Positions 43,466 to 58,179 of a stretch of 64,000 nucleotides of DNA are shown piece after piece; positions within the stretch are counted from its first letter, which is position 1, and each line of letters begins with the position of its first letter. Made by a program: the position numbers and the translations under genes. This DNA comes from Planoprotostelium fungivorum (Eukaryota > Evosea > Variosea > Cavosteliida > Cavosteliaceae): positions 62,001 through 126,000 of the forward strand of contig MDYQ01000055.1 in NCBI GenBank assembly GCA_003024175.1. The letters are read 5' to 3'. The notes under the pieces are model-generated. The model did no database searches, was not told where the DNA came from, and saw nothing but the letters and a program-made list of their open reading frames with translations.

Positions 43466-44778
43466 ATGTCAGGCCAGGAGGACTTTCCTATTATCTGCGA
43501 AACATGTTTGGGAGAAAACCCTTATGTTCGAATGGTGAGATCGATTCGCTTCCAGGGCTCGACTGAAAGAACATTAGATGAGGGCTGAGTGTGATAAAGA
43601 GTGTAAAGTACGTGTATTTGCAAGTATAACCTATCGTTATTGACTCCTACTCCAGATTTGCGCTCGACCTTTCACCGTATACCGTTGGCGTCCAGGAAGC
43701 AATGCAAGATACAAAAAGACGGAGATATGCCAAACCTGTGCAAAACTGAAGAATGTTTGCCAAACTTGTGTCCTCGATCTCCAATACGGTGGGTGATTCG
43801 ACAACTCCTCGAGATTTAATTCGGTAAGGTCTGCCCGTTCAAGTGAGAGATCAAGCATTGGCTGGTAATCCAACGAGTACCCTCTTACAAGCCACCACCG
43901 ATGTCAATCGCGAGTGGTCCATTCGTGCCGCCGAAAAGGAGGTGAGGAGAACGCGGCGAATCATCTCACCGATGACGAATCAGATGGACGAAGGCCTGTT
44001 CAAATACGGAAGACTCGAGACGCAGAATGCGCTATCCAAGGTGACGAGAAACGCACCTTACTACAAGAGAAACTTGGCCCACATCTGCTCCTTCTTCGTC
44101 AAGGGAACCTGCACGAGGGGTGCCTCCTGTCCCTACCGACACGAGATCCCCGAGCAAGATCCAGAGCTGAAGGACCAGAACATCAAAGACCGTTACTTTG
44201 GAAAGAACGACCCCGTGGCCAAGAAGATGTTGAATCGCATGTCTGGTCACGAGCTCCACCCTCCCAACGATCCATCCGCAAAGACTCTCTACCTCGGAGG
44301 CGTCACAGAGGACATCCTAGAGCAGGACATCAAGTGAGTGCCGATGATCGTGTCATGATGCAGCTGATGAGTTCAGGGACGCCTTCTACGTCTTTGGTGA
44401 GATCCAAGAGATCCGTCTGGCACCAAAGAGTCTCTCAGCCTTCGTCACGTTCGCAGCGAGACCTTCTGCAGAGGAGGCGGCCAGCAAGATGTCGAACAAC
44501 TGCACCCTACGGGATAAGAAGATCCGCGTGGGGTGGGCCAGGTCATCCAATGCGGAGGCAGGATCGAAAGGTGAGGGATCATCATGCATTGTTGATATTC
44601 ATCACGTATTGAATGTTGAATAGGAAACAACACGACGGGGGGAGCAGGTGGAAACGATTTCTTCAGTCTGTCGGGCAACGCTCCCTTCGCTCAGAGTTAC
44701 ATTCCTCCCAATCCTTCTCTATCGAAACCTTCTTATCCCTCTGCCAATCCTTCTCTCTTTGGTTCCAAGGGTGTCTAG
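43466..44778 (+). CDS. RBM22: RBM22 (Ecm2/Slt11-like) spliceosome RNA-binding protein
   Basis: Spliced N-terminus [20 protein letters not shown], then [40 protein letters not shown] and [13 protein letters not shown] give the double zinc-ribbon part. A CCCH finger follows ([20 protein letters not shown]) with [16 protein letters not shown]. The RRM has [40 protein letters not shown] and [11 protein letters not shown]. The protein contacts U6 snRNA near the active site of the spliceosome. Six exons. The C-terminal tail is Ser/Asn/Pro-rich and shorter than the human tail. Confidence 0.94.
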
Positions 44779-44900
44779 TTCTCATATAAAATCGTACGAG
44801 TTGATTCGCTCTGTGTGATTGAACGGGTGTAGATGTTGATCATAATTTCCATCAGAACACGTGGCTAGTGGTGTAGGAAATAGGACGATACAATGCTCCT

Positions 44901-45547
44901 TTATCTTGACATCATCAAGGACTCTTTCTTGGCCGATCGAAGGTGGAAGAGCTTCCTCTCCTGCATAAAGTTCTGTATGAATGTCTTTTGATCGATTGTG
45001 CCGTTGAGAAATTGTTCTGCCGTACGATCTGAGGATCTCTCTGCCTCTCCTGCGGCCACCTCCAAGTTGTTGATCATGGAGGCTGTCGAGAATTGCTTCA
45101 TGATCTCCTGCTGCTTCTGGAGTTTACCCTCCAGAATTGCCTTCTTCTCACTGATGACACGGTGTCTCGACATGATCTCCCTTTGTAATAATTCCAGCTC
45201 ACTCTCCTTCGATAATCCTCTCTCTTCACAACATCAGAATTATTCCACGTGATCTCACTCACTCGCTACTTCTTCGTTTTTGGTTCGCAGATCATCGCGA
45301 ACTTGTTTCATCGTCTGCACGCACGACAGAGAATTGAAGAAAGTGTCGTACTCCACTTCATCGTTGAGAAGAACTGCTAATTCGCTCGCTCTATGTCGTG
45401 TGAGATACAATCATCCTATTCGACTCACGTTCTCGTTTCCAGCTCTTGAAAAGTGCTTGGAATCGTGGGCAGCGGGGTGTGACTCGTGTTCGATAATGCT
45501 GATGGCTTCGCTGGTATGGGTGGTCTCGCTTGTTGTCCAGGGTACAT
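44901..45547 (-). CDS. VPS37: VPS37, ESCRT-I subunit (Mod(r) domain)
   Basis: The start at 45547 gives a Pro-rich N-terminus (MYPGQQARPPIPAKPSALSN), a possible partner-binding tail. The helical domain then reads PSTFQELETSELAVLLNDEV, VEYDTFFNSLSCVQTMKQVR, KNEEVA, ESELELLQREIMSRHRVISE and KKAILEGKLQKQQEIMKQFS. It ends with AEQFLNGTIDQKTFIQNFMQ and ERKLFHLRSAKKESLM, the Mod(r) signature. ESCRT-I sorts ubiquitinated cargo into multivesicular bodies. Three introns. Size of about 185 residues fits. Confidence 0.85.
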
Positions 45548-45676
45548 TTCTGTGTGTATGTGTGCGTTCAGGGTTCGATGATGTTCTGTTTCAATGAAAA
45601 AAATTGTTCCACCACGATTTCTTGGTCTACAACGTCGAGGTTGTGATGATCATCGCATTTCTGGATCTTGATCAGA

Positions 45677-46779
45677 ATGATGGAGACTGTATGGACGGCA
45701 TCCATCCCTAAACGAGTCGAGGACATTGACATCTCACTCGATGGTAGCAGAATCATTGTCGCCGGAAGTGATATGCTTGGAAGGTAATGATGTTACAACC
45801 ACGAGTTCTAAAGTGATCCAAGATATTGGTCTGGCAGCGTTGTCTTTTTGGACGCAGCAGACAACAAGAAACAACCGGAGATCCTTCCACAAGCAGAAGG
45901 AGTGACATCGGTTGCATTTTTTGGAAAGGGATTCGTCTGCGGAGGTGATATCTCGTGATACATCCTCTGCTCACGAGATGCAGGCGATGATGGATCAGTC
46001 TCACTGTGGAAGACAGTCAAGATGGGCTCCCCCACACGAAAGTCAATCGAACACGACGATCTGGTATCTTCTATCGCAGTCTCGAATGGACTGTTGCTAT
46101 CCGCAAGTTATGATAAGACGTGAGAGCACAGCGTTACGATGAGATGACGAACTCAGGATCAAACTGTGGACAGATGCACCTCACTCTCAAACGACATTCA
46201 ATGGTGATTGATTCCACTACCTCAGCTCCTCTGTTTCTCATCGCCTCAGGTCACCTGAATGCCGTTCAACACGTTCGATGGGTTCCGAAATCAGACAACG
46301 AGTTCGTCTCGTGTTCCACCGACGGCTCTTCCAAGCTGTGGGACGTTCGCACTGCTCGTGAGACCCAGAGTCTATCTTCCTCTGAGGTATTACCTCACCC
46401 ATGCATTCCAGACTGACGAGAGAAGGCTCTGTACAGCTGTGACATCAGCACTCACTCATCACCTCTTCTGGCTCTCTGCGGTGCTGGATCATTCGTGAGG
46501 GTGTACGATTTAAGAAAGACGGACGAGGTCCTGTTCAATCACGCCGTGACGTCATCGAGACCGAATCGGGTGGTGAGATTCTCTGTGGACGGAGAGTCTC
46601 TGGCCGTGGGAAATGACAACGGAAGACTGACAATATACCACCACAACAAAGTATGGGAGGAGAAGAATCAGTACCACCATCAGAATAGCATCCGATCCAT
46701 CATTTGGGATCCCACGAGGAAGGGAAGATTGTACACTGGCTCCTGGGACAAGAACGTATCGTGCCATTTGATTCATTAA
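45677..46779 (+). CDS. WDR77: WDR77/MEP50-like WD40 cofactor of PRMT5
   Basis: The first ATG opens METVWTASIPKRVEDIDISL after one extra Met. The following blades read YWSGSVVFLDAADNKKQPEI, GDDGSVSLWKTVKMGSPTRK, SIEHDDLVSSIAVSNGLLLS, ASYDKTIKLWTDAPHSQTTF, STDGSSKLWDVRTARETQ, GAGSFVRVYDLRKTDEVLFN and LYTGSWDKNVSCHLIH. The RYWSGS opening, EHDD before blade three and the Trp-Asp ending match WDR77. That protein pairs with the arginine methyltransferase PRMT5 to modify histones and Sm proteins. A near-copy of the dispersed motif (GTCTACAACG, 45627) sits in the divergent upstream region shared with VPS37. Another WD40 family is the alternative. Confidence 0.65.
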
Positions 46780-46880
46780 AGTCGCTCCCATCCTAATCGA
46801 CCCTTTTGCATGTGGATGCGTTGAATCAGTGGCGTAGACATTTGATCTGCTGTATGAGTCTTTATATAGACAGAAAAGGC

Positions 46881-48900
46881 TTATCTGGGGGAACAGAAAG
46901 ACGGAGTGTACTGAGGAGAATTGGAGACCACGGTGGTAGTGGATATTGCAGAGCATGATACGAGACGAACTTGATCGATGAGGATACTGACGTCGTAGAG
47001 GTTGGAATTCTGTCCAAAGCGAAGGGTTCTCAAATCCGTGGTCACTCCCAGTGCTTTCAGGGGAATGCGAACTGAACGAATCAGAGAGTGGTGGGATTTT
47101 GTAGGTCACCTAATGTCCACTGGTACGAGTGAAGGCAAGCGGTTGGGTGACCACTGGTAGTGGATATTCTGTTTCCCCCAAATATCTAAGGAAAATCCTA
47201 ATGGGTCCGCTGTGAGCAAATAGAGATGTGCACAGAGTTGATCTTACGATGCACTCACTCCGTCGTTGGCTGACACATTCAACATGAGCTCCCTGGCCAC
47301 AGGCAGCTTAGTGTAGAATTCGAGAGCCTTGTACTATCCTACGGGGAGAGAACTTGATTCGGTCAGTGACTCAATCTGGACTGATGAAGGTCTTCGATTC
47401 CCAGTCTAAATGATAGATCATTATAATGCTGGTTCATATACACATGGACACTGGCCCAAGGGTTTTGTAAACGAAGCTCTAAAACAGGAGAGCCGCACGG
47501 TTGGTCTGCAGTGTACGAAGAGTTCCACCTGTAACAGTCACCATCGCGATGATGTGCACTGACTCTTAATCCAAAGTTATCGTATTGGAGTACCCTCTGG
47601 GCGGCTGAAGTCCAATTGTAAAGGCCAGTGTAGTCATAGTCAGGGTTACACATGTTGAAGCCACTGACTCCCTGGGGGACACGAATATCGGAAGGGTTCA
47701 GAGACATCAACTGACCTCCCAAGCCGTTGCTACCGTCTGCGACAGCCACGGTTACGTACAGTTTTCCCAGGACCAGCAGCTCCCACACGTTTCGAGCCAA
47801 TTTGATGTTGTCAGAACTTCCTGTCGTACCCGAGCTGAAATCAGCCACTTTGACGTCCCGGGGATTTGCATTGCACGGTAACAAATCTGCTCGGTAGAGA
47901 TCGGAGCTGAGTGCCCTGGGAGTAAACTTATCGGGAACCTTTTCCCATCAGTCATTGCATCTTCACGAGACTTACCGTGATGGGACCGTGAGTACACCCA
48001 CGCTGACAAGAAGCTGTGACGTGGATTCCGCTATTGGAGACTGCTGACCTGCTGTTGCATGACACCCATCTGATTGGCAACCCCAAAATTTTTCGATTGG
48101 TCATTGGTCACCCACAGATACAGGTGACGACCATCAAAGTAATAGTTTTGAGGAGTCAGATTGATCTGAGAACTAGTCCTCGGTAGGAATACTTGCTGAT
48201 AGTGATCGAAGACCTGTCAACGTGAACATTGTCAATCGATGGTCATGGATCACCGTGAAATTAGTACCGGTAGGATATGGTACAGCGAGCAGGAAATATT
48301 CGCTGGATCGAATGCTTTTGCACAGAAGGAAGTATTGACTCGCTGTATGACGGTTCAGAATCCGCTATTGTCGTTCAGATCCTGAGGATATCGAACAGTG
48401 ACAGCGCGGGAGCTCAATCCTGCTGTTATGTGCGGTACAGCGAGCATTTTCATCCTGGAACCATTGAAAATAGGAAGCGTGTACCTGAGTTCGTATGTAC
48501 AGCTGTACCGCGAAAATTCTCCCACGATCTTATGAAGGGTCGGCATCCTCATGAATGAATCTCAGGGAACAGTGTTCACAGAGACGTGAAGGTGACGACT
48601 GTAGTGCACCTAAAGGCAATATTTCTTGCGCGATCTCACTACTGCAGGGATCTTTTCCACCTGGTGCTTGTGTTAATCATAATACGAATTCCATATCACG
48701 CTTTGTTGAGGGAACTTTATTGGTATCGAACATCTTGTCTCTCATCAGTGATACATCACTTGAGTCGTGGTTGATTCGAGATTGTTTCAATGGTTTTGGA
48801 TGGCTTGTCAGGGGATCCCATTTGAGGGTGTGATCTCTCCACTGATAATGATTCTGCAACGTCGCAAAATTGTGAAAAATTTCTGAGACAAAACAGCATC
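46881..48900 (-). CDS. Probable secreted beta-rich protein, function unknown
   Basis: Exons on the minus strand include YYFDGRHLYLWVTNDQSKNF, VANQMGVMQQQVSSL, a long exon at 47390-47880 (NVWELLVLGKLYVTVAVADG, MCNPDYDYTGLYNWTSAAQR and SPVLELRLQNPWASVHVYMN), then GPIRIFLRYLGETEYPLPVV and the end LVSCSAISTTVVSNSPQYTP. Paired Cys and several N-x-S/T sites suggest passage through the secretory pathway. The beta-rich pattern recalls polysaccharide-acting or lectin-like proteins, but I do not recognise the family. The 5' end is unresolved; it must lie before the divergent gene at 48924. No clear signal peptide was found. Confidence 0.55.
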
Positions 48901-48923
48901 ACATCAACCCCGAGCCGGCAGGG

Positions 48924-51900
48924 ATGATTGACCCTCACAATTTGTTCAAAGATTCTGACGCGCCTGCTCGGTATGTTCTTATTGCTTCAAACGGAATTAA
49001 TGTATTGCAGCGATTTGGGCTTGTCAGAGGATAGGTTGTCTGAAGCCGAGACCATCCAAACCATATGTCAACAATTTCACACAAACAGGGAGAACCTGGT
49101 GGAGGGGTGAGCTGGGTAATGATATGTGGAGGTCTGACGGAATTACAGCCAACTTCTTGGTCAAGCAGCTGCGATATCCTCCTATCTATCGTTAGCATTG
49201 GATTCATTGGCTTTCGAGCGGACAACCGCCAAGTTCTCTACCTCAGTTTCAAACTGGGTACTGAACGTTCTCAAGTGAGATCAGATTATGAATCGAAATG
49301 ATTTTGTTTATCGTTCTCGTGTAGGTTACAACAGGGTACACCCATATCGTTTCATTCCAATGAATTATCAGCACGCAAGCACGGTGAGATGAGCAGACGA
49401 TCGATAGAGAATAACCTGTGAGAAGCTGTGGAGTTAGCCATACACGGCAGTTACAATACGGTCGAGAACTCTGGGTATTTCTCTTTCTCGGCAGCAGGTA
49501 CGAAACACACGAGAAGAAGACTGAACACCTGCAGGAGAAGAAGAGAGAGGATTCGGGAAGCAGCAGCCCAGGATCTACGTCGACGATCGCTCTGATCCCT
49601 ACATCAACTCCATCCAATCCTCTCTCCTGTTACCTCGCACATCGATCGGACACATCAGTGAGTGAGAGGAAGAAGTGATCACTGAGGATATCAGGTGGAA
49701 AGATGACCGTAGAGAGACTGCAGGAGGTGGTGGAGCAAGACAAGGAGGGTAAAGAATGCAAACCCCTCTACGTCTCTTCTCAATACGAAGAGGATATCCA
49801 CGAGATCCTTCAACTGTCCGACTATTGCAAAGCGAACCTCCTGTGGCTCTCCCTGTACGTGGAGGGTCCTCACATCCTGGCCGCCATCGATCACGTCGAT
49901 CTCGTCGACGTCGCGGATCTGTTGGTCCTCAACGTCGGTGCCTTCATCGGGGCACCACAAATCAGCGTCTATGCCACTGTGCTTCTCAAGAATCGAAAGG
50001 CACCCAGGGTCGAACACTTGGAAGGTGGGAAGAACGTGGGAACACTGAACAGAGTGAAAGGTGTGTCGCTCATACCGACCTGGGCCTTCCTCTCCACTCT
50101 GGGATCTGACCACGCGACGAAGAGAGTGACAGCCACGACGGAAGCCGTGAGTCATTGATTCTTTCGGGTATGACTGAGTGACCCAGATCGCTTCCATATC
50201 GACCGCATTGGCCGGGATTGATGGATTGAAAATAGTCCATCATTCGATGACATCCCTCTCCTTCCAGAGCAACTTGGAAGGATATGCGAATGCCTTGAAC
50301 CAGCATGTGGGTTAAATGTCATTCATCAGATCTAACTTGTGGTAGATTCTAAAGAAGGCGATTCGACTGTCATCTTTGGGTGTGATCTCGAAGGAGGGAT
50401 ATCTCAAAATATCTCCTCTCACCTCTGGATGTGAGCCGTCAGCAACGATACGACTCTCATCATCACAGCTTCTTTACCCTCCCCAACTGACGTGACAGAT
50501 TTCATCGACATGTTGAAGAGAGAGGTGGGCTCGGACGGTTTCATCATCTCACTTTTACAGTTACCTCTCGCAAATAAGACGATCGAAAACTGTGGTGAGT
50601 TCGAGACCTCATCGAAGCGATATCCGGGACTGTCTGTGGTGAAATGCTCCACACTCACTCCAGCTCTTCTGGGAGGAGTGACATACATCCCAAGTTACCT
50701 GGCAGGAGAGGGTGATCATTCGATTGATCGTTTGAGCCTGAAGATAGACAGATCTGGGTGCAGAGCTACGAGCTGAACTGGAATCGTTGAACATAGAGCT
50801 GGCCAATCAGCTGATGAAGCGAAGAGAGGTGTACACCAGAGCGACCACAGAAGATGGTCGTCCGTGCGTGGGAGTTAGTGTGGATGAAACGACGGCAGAG
50901 AGAGGGAGCATCGACTCGTTGGTAGATGAGATCCACCAGACGGCCACCAAGTTGGATCTGTCAGAGAAGGTGAGAAGGAGGAGGGAAGAGAGTCTGACAA
51001 GATCAGATGATGTCCAGAATCGCTGAGGTGGTGCAACGAGGAATCAAAATGGCTCAAGAGCAGCTACAGAATCAAGAAGCGGATGCACTGTACCAAGAAG
51101 GTGAGAGGAGAGACGAGGAGGGATGATGACAGAGAAGGTGTCCTACGTCATCTGCCCTTAGTGGGAAGTGTCTACAACTGGTGGAATCCCTTCTCTAAAC
51201 CCGAGCAACAGGGTCGTTCCTTCCACTTGGGCTCTCAGGCGCTGAAGGTGAACGAATGGAATAAGATGAGCTGATACATGACAGACCACCAAATCCATCA
51301 AGTTGACATCCTCCACCCCCAATCTGCTTACGTTGAGGGATGAAAAAGGGAGAGCCAACATCTCATCCAGCGCGAGTGCCATTCCTCCTGTGAAGACAAC
51401 TGACGACTTGGTGATATCAGAGGTCACGGAACCAGTGAAAGAGAAGGTATCAGTGGTGGTGGTTGTGGGACCCTCTGGCGTTGGAAAAGGAACACGTGTG
51501 TATGCTCTTAGCCATTCATTCTCGTCAACTTACGCCGCCTCAGTGATCAATCGTCTGATGAGTGAGTTCCCTGACAAACTGGGATTCAGGTAATATAGTA
51601 AAATGAATTGGCATCTGATTTCTGATAGTGTGAGTCATACAACACGCCAGCCTAGGTCAGGAGAGAGGGAGGGTGAGGTTTTGATTTGTACTGGTCCATT
51701 GAAACATTGTAAGGTGTCGATTATCATTTCACTACCGTAGAGGTGATACAAAAGGAGATTGAGTCAGGGCAATTTGTCGAGCACGCAAATGTCCACGGAA
51801 ATTACTACGGCACGAGCAAAGTGAGGAGAGGTCTGAAGGGAGACACTGACCTATCCAGTCTGCTGTGGAACAAGTGAGAGGAACGGGAAAGATCTGCATC

Positions 51901-52245
51901 TTGGACATTGACGTTCAAGGCGCTCAGCAAGGTGACGGTCGATTTGAGGAAGTCACTGAATCCCACAGTGAAGCATTCTGGAATTGAATCCCATTACATC
52001 TTCATCGCTCCTCCCTCCAGGGAGATCCTCGAGAGTAGGCTCAGAGGCAGAGGTACATTCATTCATCCTGCGAATACTCTTGACAGCGAACAGGGACAGA
52101 GACGGAGGAGGCGATTCAGAAGCGTCTCGCAGGTTCTGTGAAGGAGATGCAATTTCTAGAGACGAGTCCCACCTTCTTTGATGCTGTTATTGTCAACGAC
52201 AAGCTGGACGAAGCCTACCTTCAATTCAAGGCGGAAATATTGTGA
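48924..52245 (+). CDS. Large coiled-coil protein with C-terminal guanylate kinase domain
   Basis: The start at 48924 gives [15 protein letters not shown], then [40 protein letters not shown] and other exons of unknown family. A long exon at 49700-50150 contains [20 protein letters not shown] and [21 protein letters not shown] coiled coil follows ([20 protein letters not shown]). The last third is a guanylate kinase: [20 protein letters not shown], then [51 protein letters not shown] and [20 protein letters not shown]. All catalytic motifs appear intact. Every junction can be spliced in frame, so I call one gene, but a separate guanylate kinase gene starting near 51010 ([12 protein letters not shown]) cannot be excluded. 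Confidence 0.6.
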
Positions 52246-52367
52246 TAAAGTCGCAGGGTTCGATAAGAAGATCGTCGTGATGTTTTGTGTGTGACAAGAC
52301 TAGATGGGTGATAAAAGAGAAACGTGATTCATGTTTTCTATTGGTATGTCATTGAGAACCTAAATGC

Positions 52368-54405
<2,038 letters not shown>

Positions 54406-54675
54406 TCTTGTAAGGGCTAAAGAGAATCAAAATGGTTCGATATGAAAGTCTTAGAAGAGGAGAGAGGAGGTGGCAAGGTATGGTAGACTCACCCTAAGTT
54501 TTATGTGTTTATGTTCTTCTGTGAGTATGAGGTTCAAAGCCCGTCGCCTTGAACAGTTGATTCGAAGTGCCTGCTTGGAAGGCTTTGGTAAAGAAAAAAA
54601 AAGGGTGTTTCTCAAAACTTTCAAGTTGGAAATTTGTTGTCTTCTGCGTGACCAAGATCTCCCGCGCTTTCGCCC

Positions 54676-56377
54676 ATGTTGTCCGCACGTTACAGTCACA
54701 GCGTTCGTGTGTGTTTGCCAATCAGTCCAAATAGCTTACCTTCAATAGTGTATCCCTTCCTCAGCGATCACAGATTATCATCGATCAATCTGAATCGAGT
54801 TTGCGCTCCGAAGTCAATCTTTCGGCGTCCAATAGGACAGTCTGTTGAACCAATAGAATCTAAACCGAAATTCAAGACAGAGATCATATCGGAAGATGAG
54901 GATGGAATGAGACTAGATCGTTGGATAAGAAAGAAGGTTCCATCTGTGACACAATCTGTAATTCAAAAATTGTTGAGAAAGAAAATGGTGATTACCGTGA
55001 TCGATCTCTTCTGACACAACACAGATCAAAATGGAAGACGGAAGCTCTGAGGCCAGCAGTAGGATTGTTGGCGGCCAAAAAATCATCCTTCCACAGTCTT
55101 TATGGAACCCGGTATATGCAAAACCTGGGGATAAGGTGATCTCAAGCGACAAAGACCAGATTTAACGACAGAGTCAGGTCGATGTTCTAGATCCACAGAT
55201 AATGGATAAAACCAGGGAACTTGTGATCTACCAAGACAAAGATGTAAGTTTTCTGAACGATCACCTGAGCTGAGTAGACACAGGTCATTGCAATTAACAA
55301 ACCATCCGGACTGGCGGTCCAAGGTAAGAGGGAAAAGAGATATCATGCCAAAAATGAGAACAGGAGGAACGAACATCACGATGTCGGTGGATACTCTGCT
55401 TCCCTATCTACAGTATAGCAACCCAGAGCCACCGAGGCTAGTGCACAGACTAGACAAAGACACCTCTGGTGTATTGTTATTAGGCAGGACTAGGTACACA
55501 TAGGTCCAGGACAAACACTGACCCTTCTAGACAAAGCACCATCAAACTGCAGAAGTACTTTAAGAGTCACCAGAAGATAGAGAAGACATATTGGGCAGCT
55601 GTAGCAGGTGTACCTCAAGAGAGGGAAGGCAAGGTGGTGGTGGACATTCAGAAGGTCAACATCAACGGGGAAGAGAAGATGTCGGTCGTCGACAAGGCCA
55701 ATCGTGAGAGATCATGAGGTCTACGGTGACTGAATGAACACAGCTGAAAGTAAGAAGACGATTACATACCACCGGACATTATGCTCCAATGTCGTGGTGC
55801 GTACACTCGGTTTTGATCCGGATGATGACAAAGTGTAGTGGTCCCTGGTGGCTTTATTTCCTGAGACCGGTCGGACACATCAACTTCGTGTGGTGACGTC
55901 ATCTGTGATGCGTTGCCCCATCATCGGAGGTGAGAGAGTGCGGGAGGAAGGAGGCTAACAAGGTAGATTACAAATACGGCTATGGAACGGGGGACAGAGA
56001 TCGGGATTTGAACCGACAACTCGAAGTGACGAAGGACAGGCTGTTCTTACATGCAAGAAGGTGCCGACTGCCATTCATTTTGATGCGAGTAGGCTTAAGG
56101 AGAATACAGGATATCCTTTCCTCACCCCACCACTGGAGAGCCAACCAAGATTGAGGCGAATCCACCCGTCCATTTCCAGAGACTGATCAAATCATTTGGT
56201 CAAAATGTCCACAAGATCACAGATGACGACTACCCATCGAAGAAGGTGAAGAGAGAAGATGACTTCAACATTGAATCTCTCCAGACATTTCACCAAGGTC
56301 TTAACAAATCGAAGAAGAAACCGACCAGCAATAAGACCCCAGAGCCGAGGGCCAGACCGCACAGAGGGAAGAAATAA
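54676..56377 (+). CDS. RluA/RPUSD-type RNA pseudouridine synthase, probably mitochondrial
   Basis: The start at 54676 gives MLSARYSHSVRVCLPISPNS, a plausible targeting peptide. An S4-like part follows (RLDRWIRKKVPSVTQSVIQK). The catalytic domain has VIYQDKDVIAINKPSGLAVQ, RLVHRLDKDTSGVLLLGRT (catalytic Asp in HRLDKDTSG), QKIEKTYWAAVAGVPQEREG, ALFPETGRTHQLRVV and LFLHARRCRLPF. The C-terminus is Lys/Arg-rich (KKKPTSNKTPEPRARPHRGK). Family members convert uridine to pseudouridine in rRNA, tRNA or mitochondrial mRNA. About nine exons. An RPUSD4-like role is inferred. Confidence 0.88.
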
Positions 56378-56396
56378 ATAGACCCCTAGTGGCATT

Positions 56397-58081
56397 CTAT
56401 TTCAAAGGTGCAAGTCCGAGCTTGGCCCTGATGGCGTTCATCTCTGCAATGTCGTCTGCGTTGTTCTTTGTCGTCTCTGTTGCCGTCTTAGCCTCCGCTG
56501 CCTTCTTCAACTTGAGTGTTCCTTCTCTCCTCTCTCCCTCTGGCTTCCTTCTCTTCTTCACCGCATCCTGTCTCTTTTCATTCCCTCCTCTCTGCTTCTC
56601 TCCCACCTTCGTCTTCTCTGGGCTTGGACTCTTGCTCATTCTCGATGGACCGGGGCTTCTATTCATTCTCGATGGACTGGGGCTTCTTGATCGCCTGCTC
56701 TGTTCCTCTCTTCTGTATCTGTCTAAGGGGCTTCTACTTCTCTCATTTCTTCTATCTCTGTATCCCCCCTCTCTCCTCTCCTCTCTTCCCCATCCTCTCC
56801 TCTCTTCGTATCGTCCTCTCTCTCTCCTCTCTTCTCCATATCTATCTCTCCTATCTTCTCCATATCTATCTCTCCTATCTTCTCCATATCTATCTCTTCT
56901 GTCCTCTCCATATCTATCTCTTCCGTCCTCTCCATATCTATCTCTCCTCCCTTCTCCGTGCCTTTCTCTTCTGTCCTCTCCATGTCTATCTCTCCTATCT
57001 CCTTTATCTCTATCTCTCCTCTCCTTTGTTTGCTCTCTGTCCTCTGAGGCGATTGGCCGCTCTTTGCTGACGGATCTCGCTTTCGGCCTTTCTTTGCTTT
57101 CATGTCTCTCTCTGCTGACAGATCTCTCTCTCGATCTTTCTCTGCTGACAGATCTCTCTCTCGGTCTTTCTCTGCTGACAGATCTCTCTCTCGGTCTCTC
57201 TTTGCTGACAGACCTCTCCCTTGACCTCTCTACACTTTGTCTCTCTTCTCCGTTTCTGCCCTCTTGCTCATCCTCACCGGCTGTTTGATGATCCTTTTCT
57301 TCTGTGATAGATGAACGATGATAAGGCGTAGATTCATCACCTTCTTCGTCCACTTCATCCTCTAACACGCTGATTCTGGGACCAAGTGCGCCCTGTGCCT
57401 CTAGGATTGTTCTCTTAGGGAGGTAAGGAAACGCCACTTCACATGACGTCTCTGTCTTGAGAATTTCCTCTATCACTTCGTCCACATGACTTGGCTTGTA
57501 CCCAAACTCTGTCATGATGCGTATCTAGGTGTGTCAGGATATCCAATTTGGTAATATCGATAGATGTATAAATGATATTGCACATGGGCTGAAGTCGAGT
57601 TATAGATGTGACTCACTCGTCGGTGATCTGCGTACAATGGCTCTAGGTGTTCATATATCTCTTTCGGCTTGCCAACAAGTCTAAGATAAAATGCGCCTAA
57701 CAGTCGAACATACCTTCTCTGCTTCAGTTCATCTCTCTTCACTCTCGCTCACTTATAATCCTCATTGTTGATGAACTCGTAAACGATTTCTAATTCAGGC
57801 TGAATTGCGAGCATAGATAAGACTAAACAGATGAAGGCCGTTGGTTTTCTGACACCACCGAACATGCCTCCATAGCAGTGAACTTTCATAGCCTGATCAA
57901 CCAAAGTCTCCGCAGTCAAGCCAAAGCACTTTTCCTTCCAATACATGCTCTGATATATGCGATCTCTGTACTCGCTCAATAAGATTCAGGTCAATAGGTG
58001 TTACCTCATGATCTGATGGATGAGATTCTGTGGATTTGTGCCATGGATGCTAACGGCTGTGGGATCAGTCTTTCGAGACAT
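56397..58081 (-). CDS. PRPF38A: PRP38A, pre-mRNA splicing factor with RS-like tail
   Basis: The start at 58081 gives MSRKTDPTAVSIHGTNPQNL, then EYRDRIYQSMYWKEKCFGLT, AETLVDQAMKVHCYGGMFGG, VRKPTAFICLVLSMLAIQPE and KYVRLLGAFYLRLVGKPKEI. The core ends HVDEVIEEILKTETSCEVAF and ALGPRISVLEDEVDEEGDE. PRP38 joins the spliceosome B complex before activation. The C-terminal third is a long Arg/Ser/Asp/Glu repeat (units like RERSVSRERP and RDRYGED), and the last part KMNAIRAK-type helix ends LGLAPLK. The RS tail is longer than in human PRPF38A. Four exons. Confidence 0.93.
56720..57235 (-). repeat. Degenerate 15-30 bp repeats coding the RS/RD tail of PRP38A
   Basis: Minus-strand purine-rich repeats encode (RDRYGED)n and (RERSVSRE)n. 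The opposite strand reads as long Leu/Ser-rich frames, which are artefacts. Confidence 0.85.
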
Positions 58082-58179
58082 CGCTTCGAGTGCGATCAAC
58101 CACTGAATCCCGGATTGTAGATGCTTGTCCGATTTTTGCGCTATTTACCAAATACAAATCAACCATGCACTGGTATTTA

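Noticed and set aside
51460-51500. GKGT instead of GKST in the guanylate kinase P-loop as a defect
   Set aside because: GPSGVGKGT is a normal variant in many guanylate kinases.
55985-56030. Possible tRNA T-loop (TTTGAACC) on the minus strand
   Set aside because: The flanking bases do not form a T-stem, no D-arm or acceptor stem is found, and the DNA codes the pseudouridine synthase.
56389-57288. Long Leu/Ser-rich plus-strand frame (299 codons), looking like a membrane protein
   Set aside because: Shadow of the purine-rich RS/RD tail of PRP38A on the minus strand.
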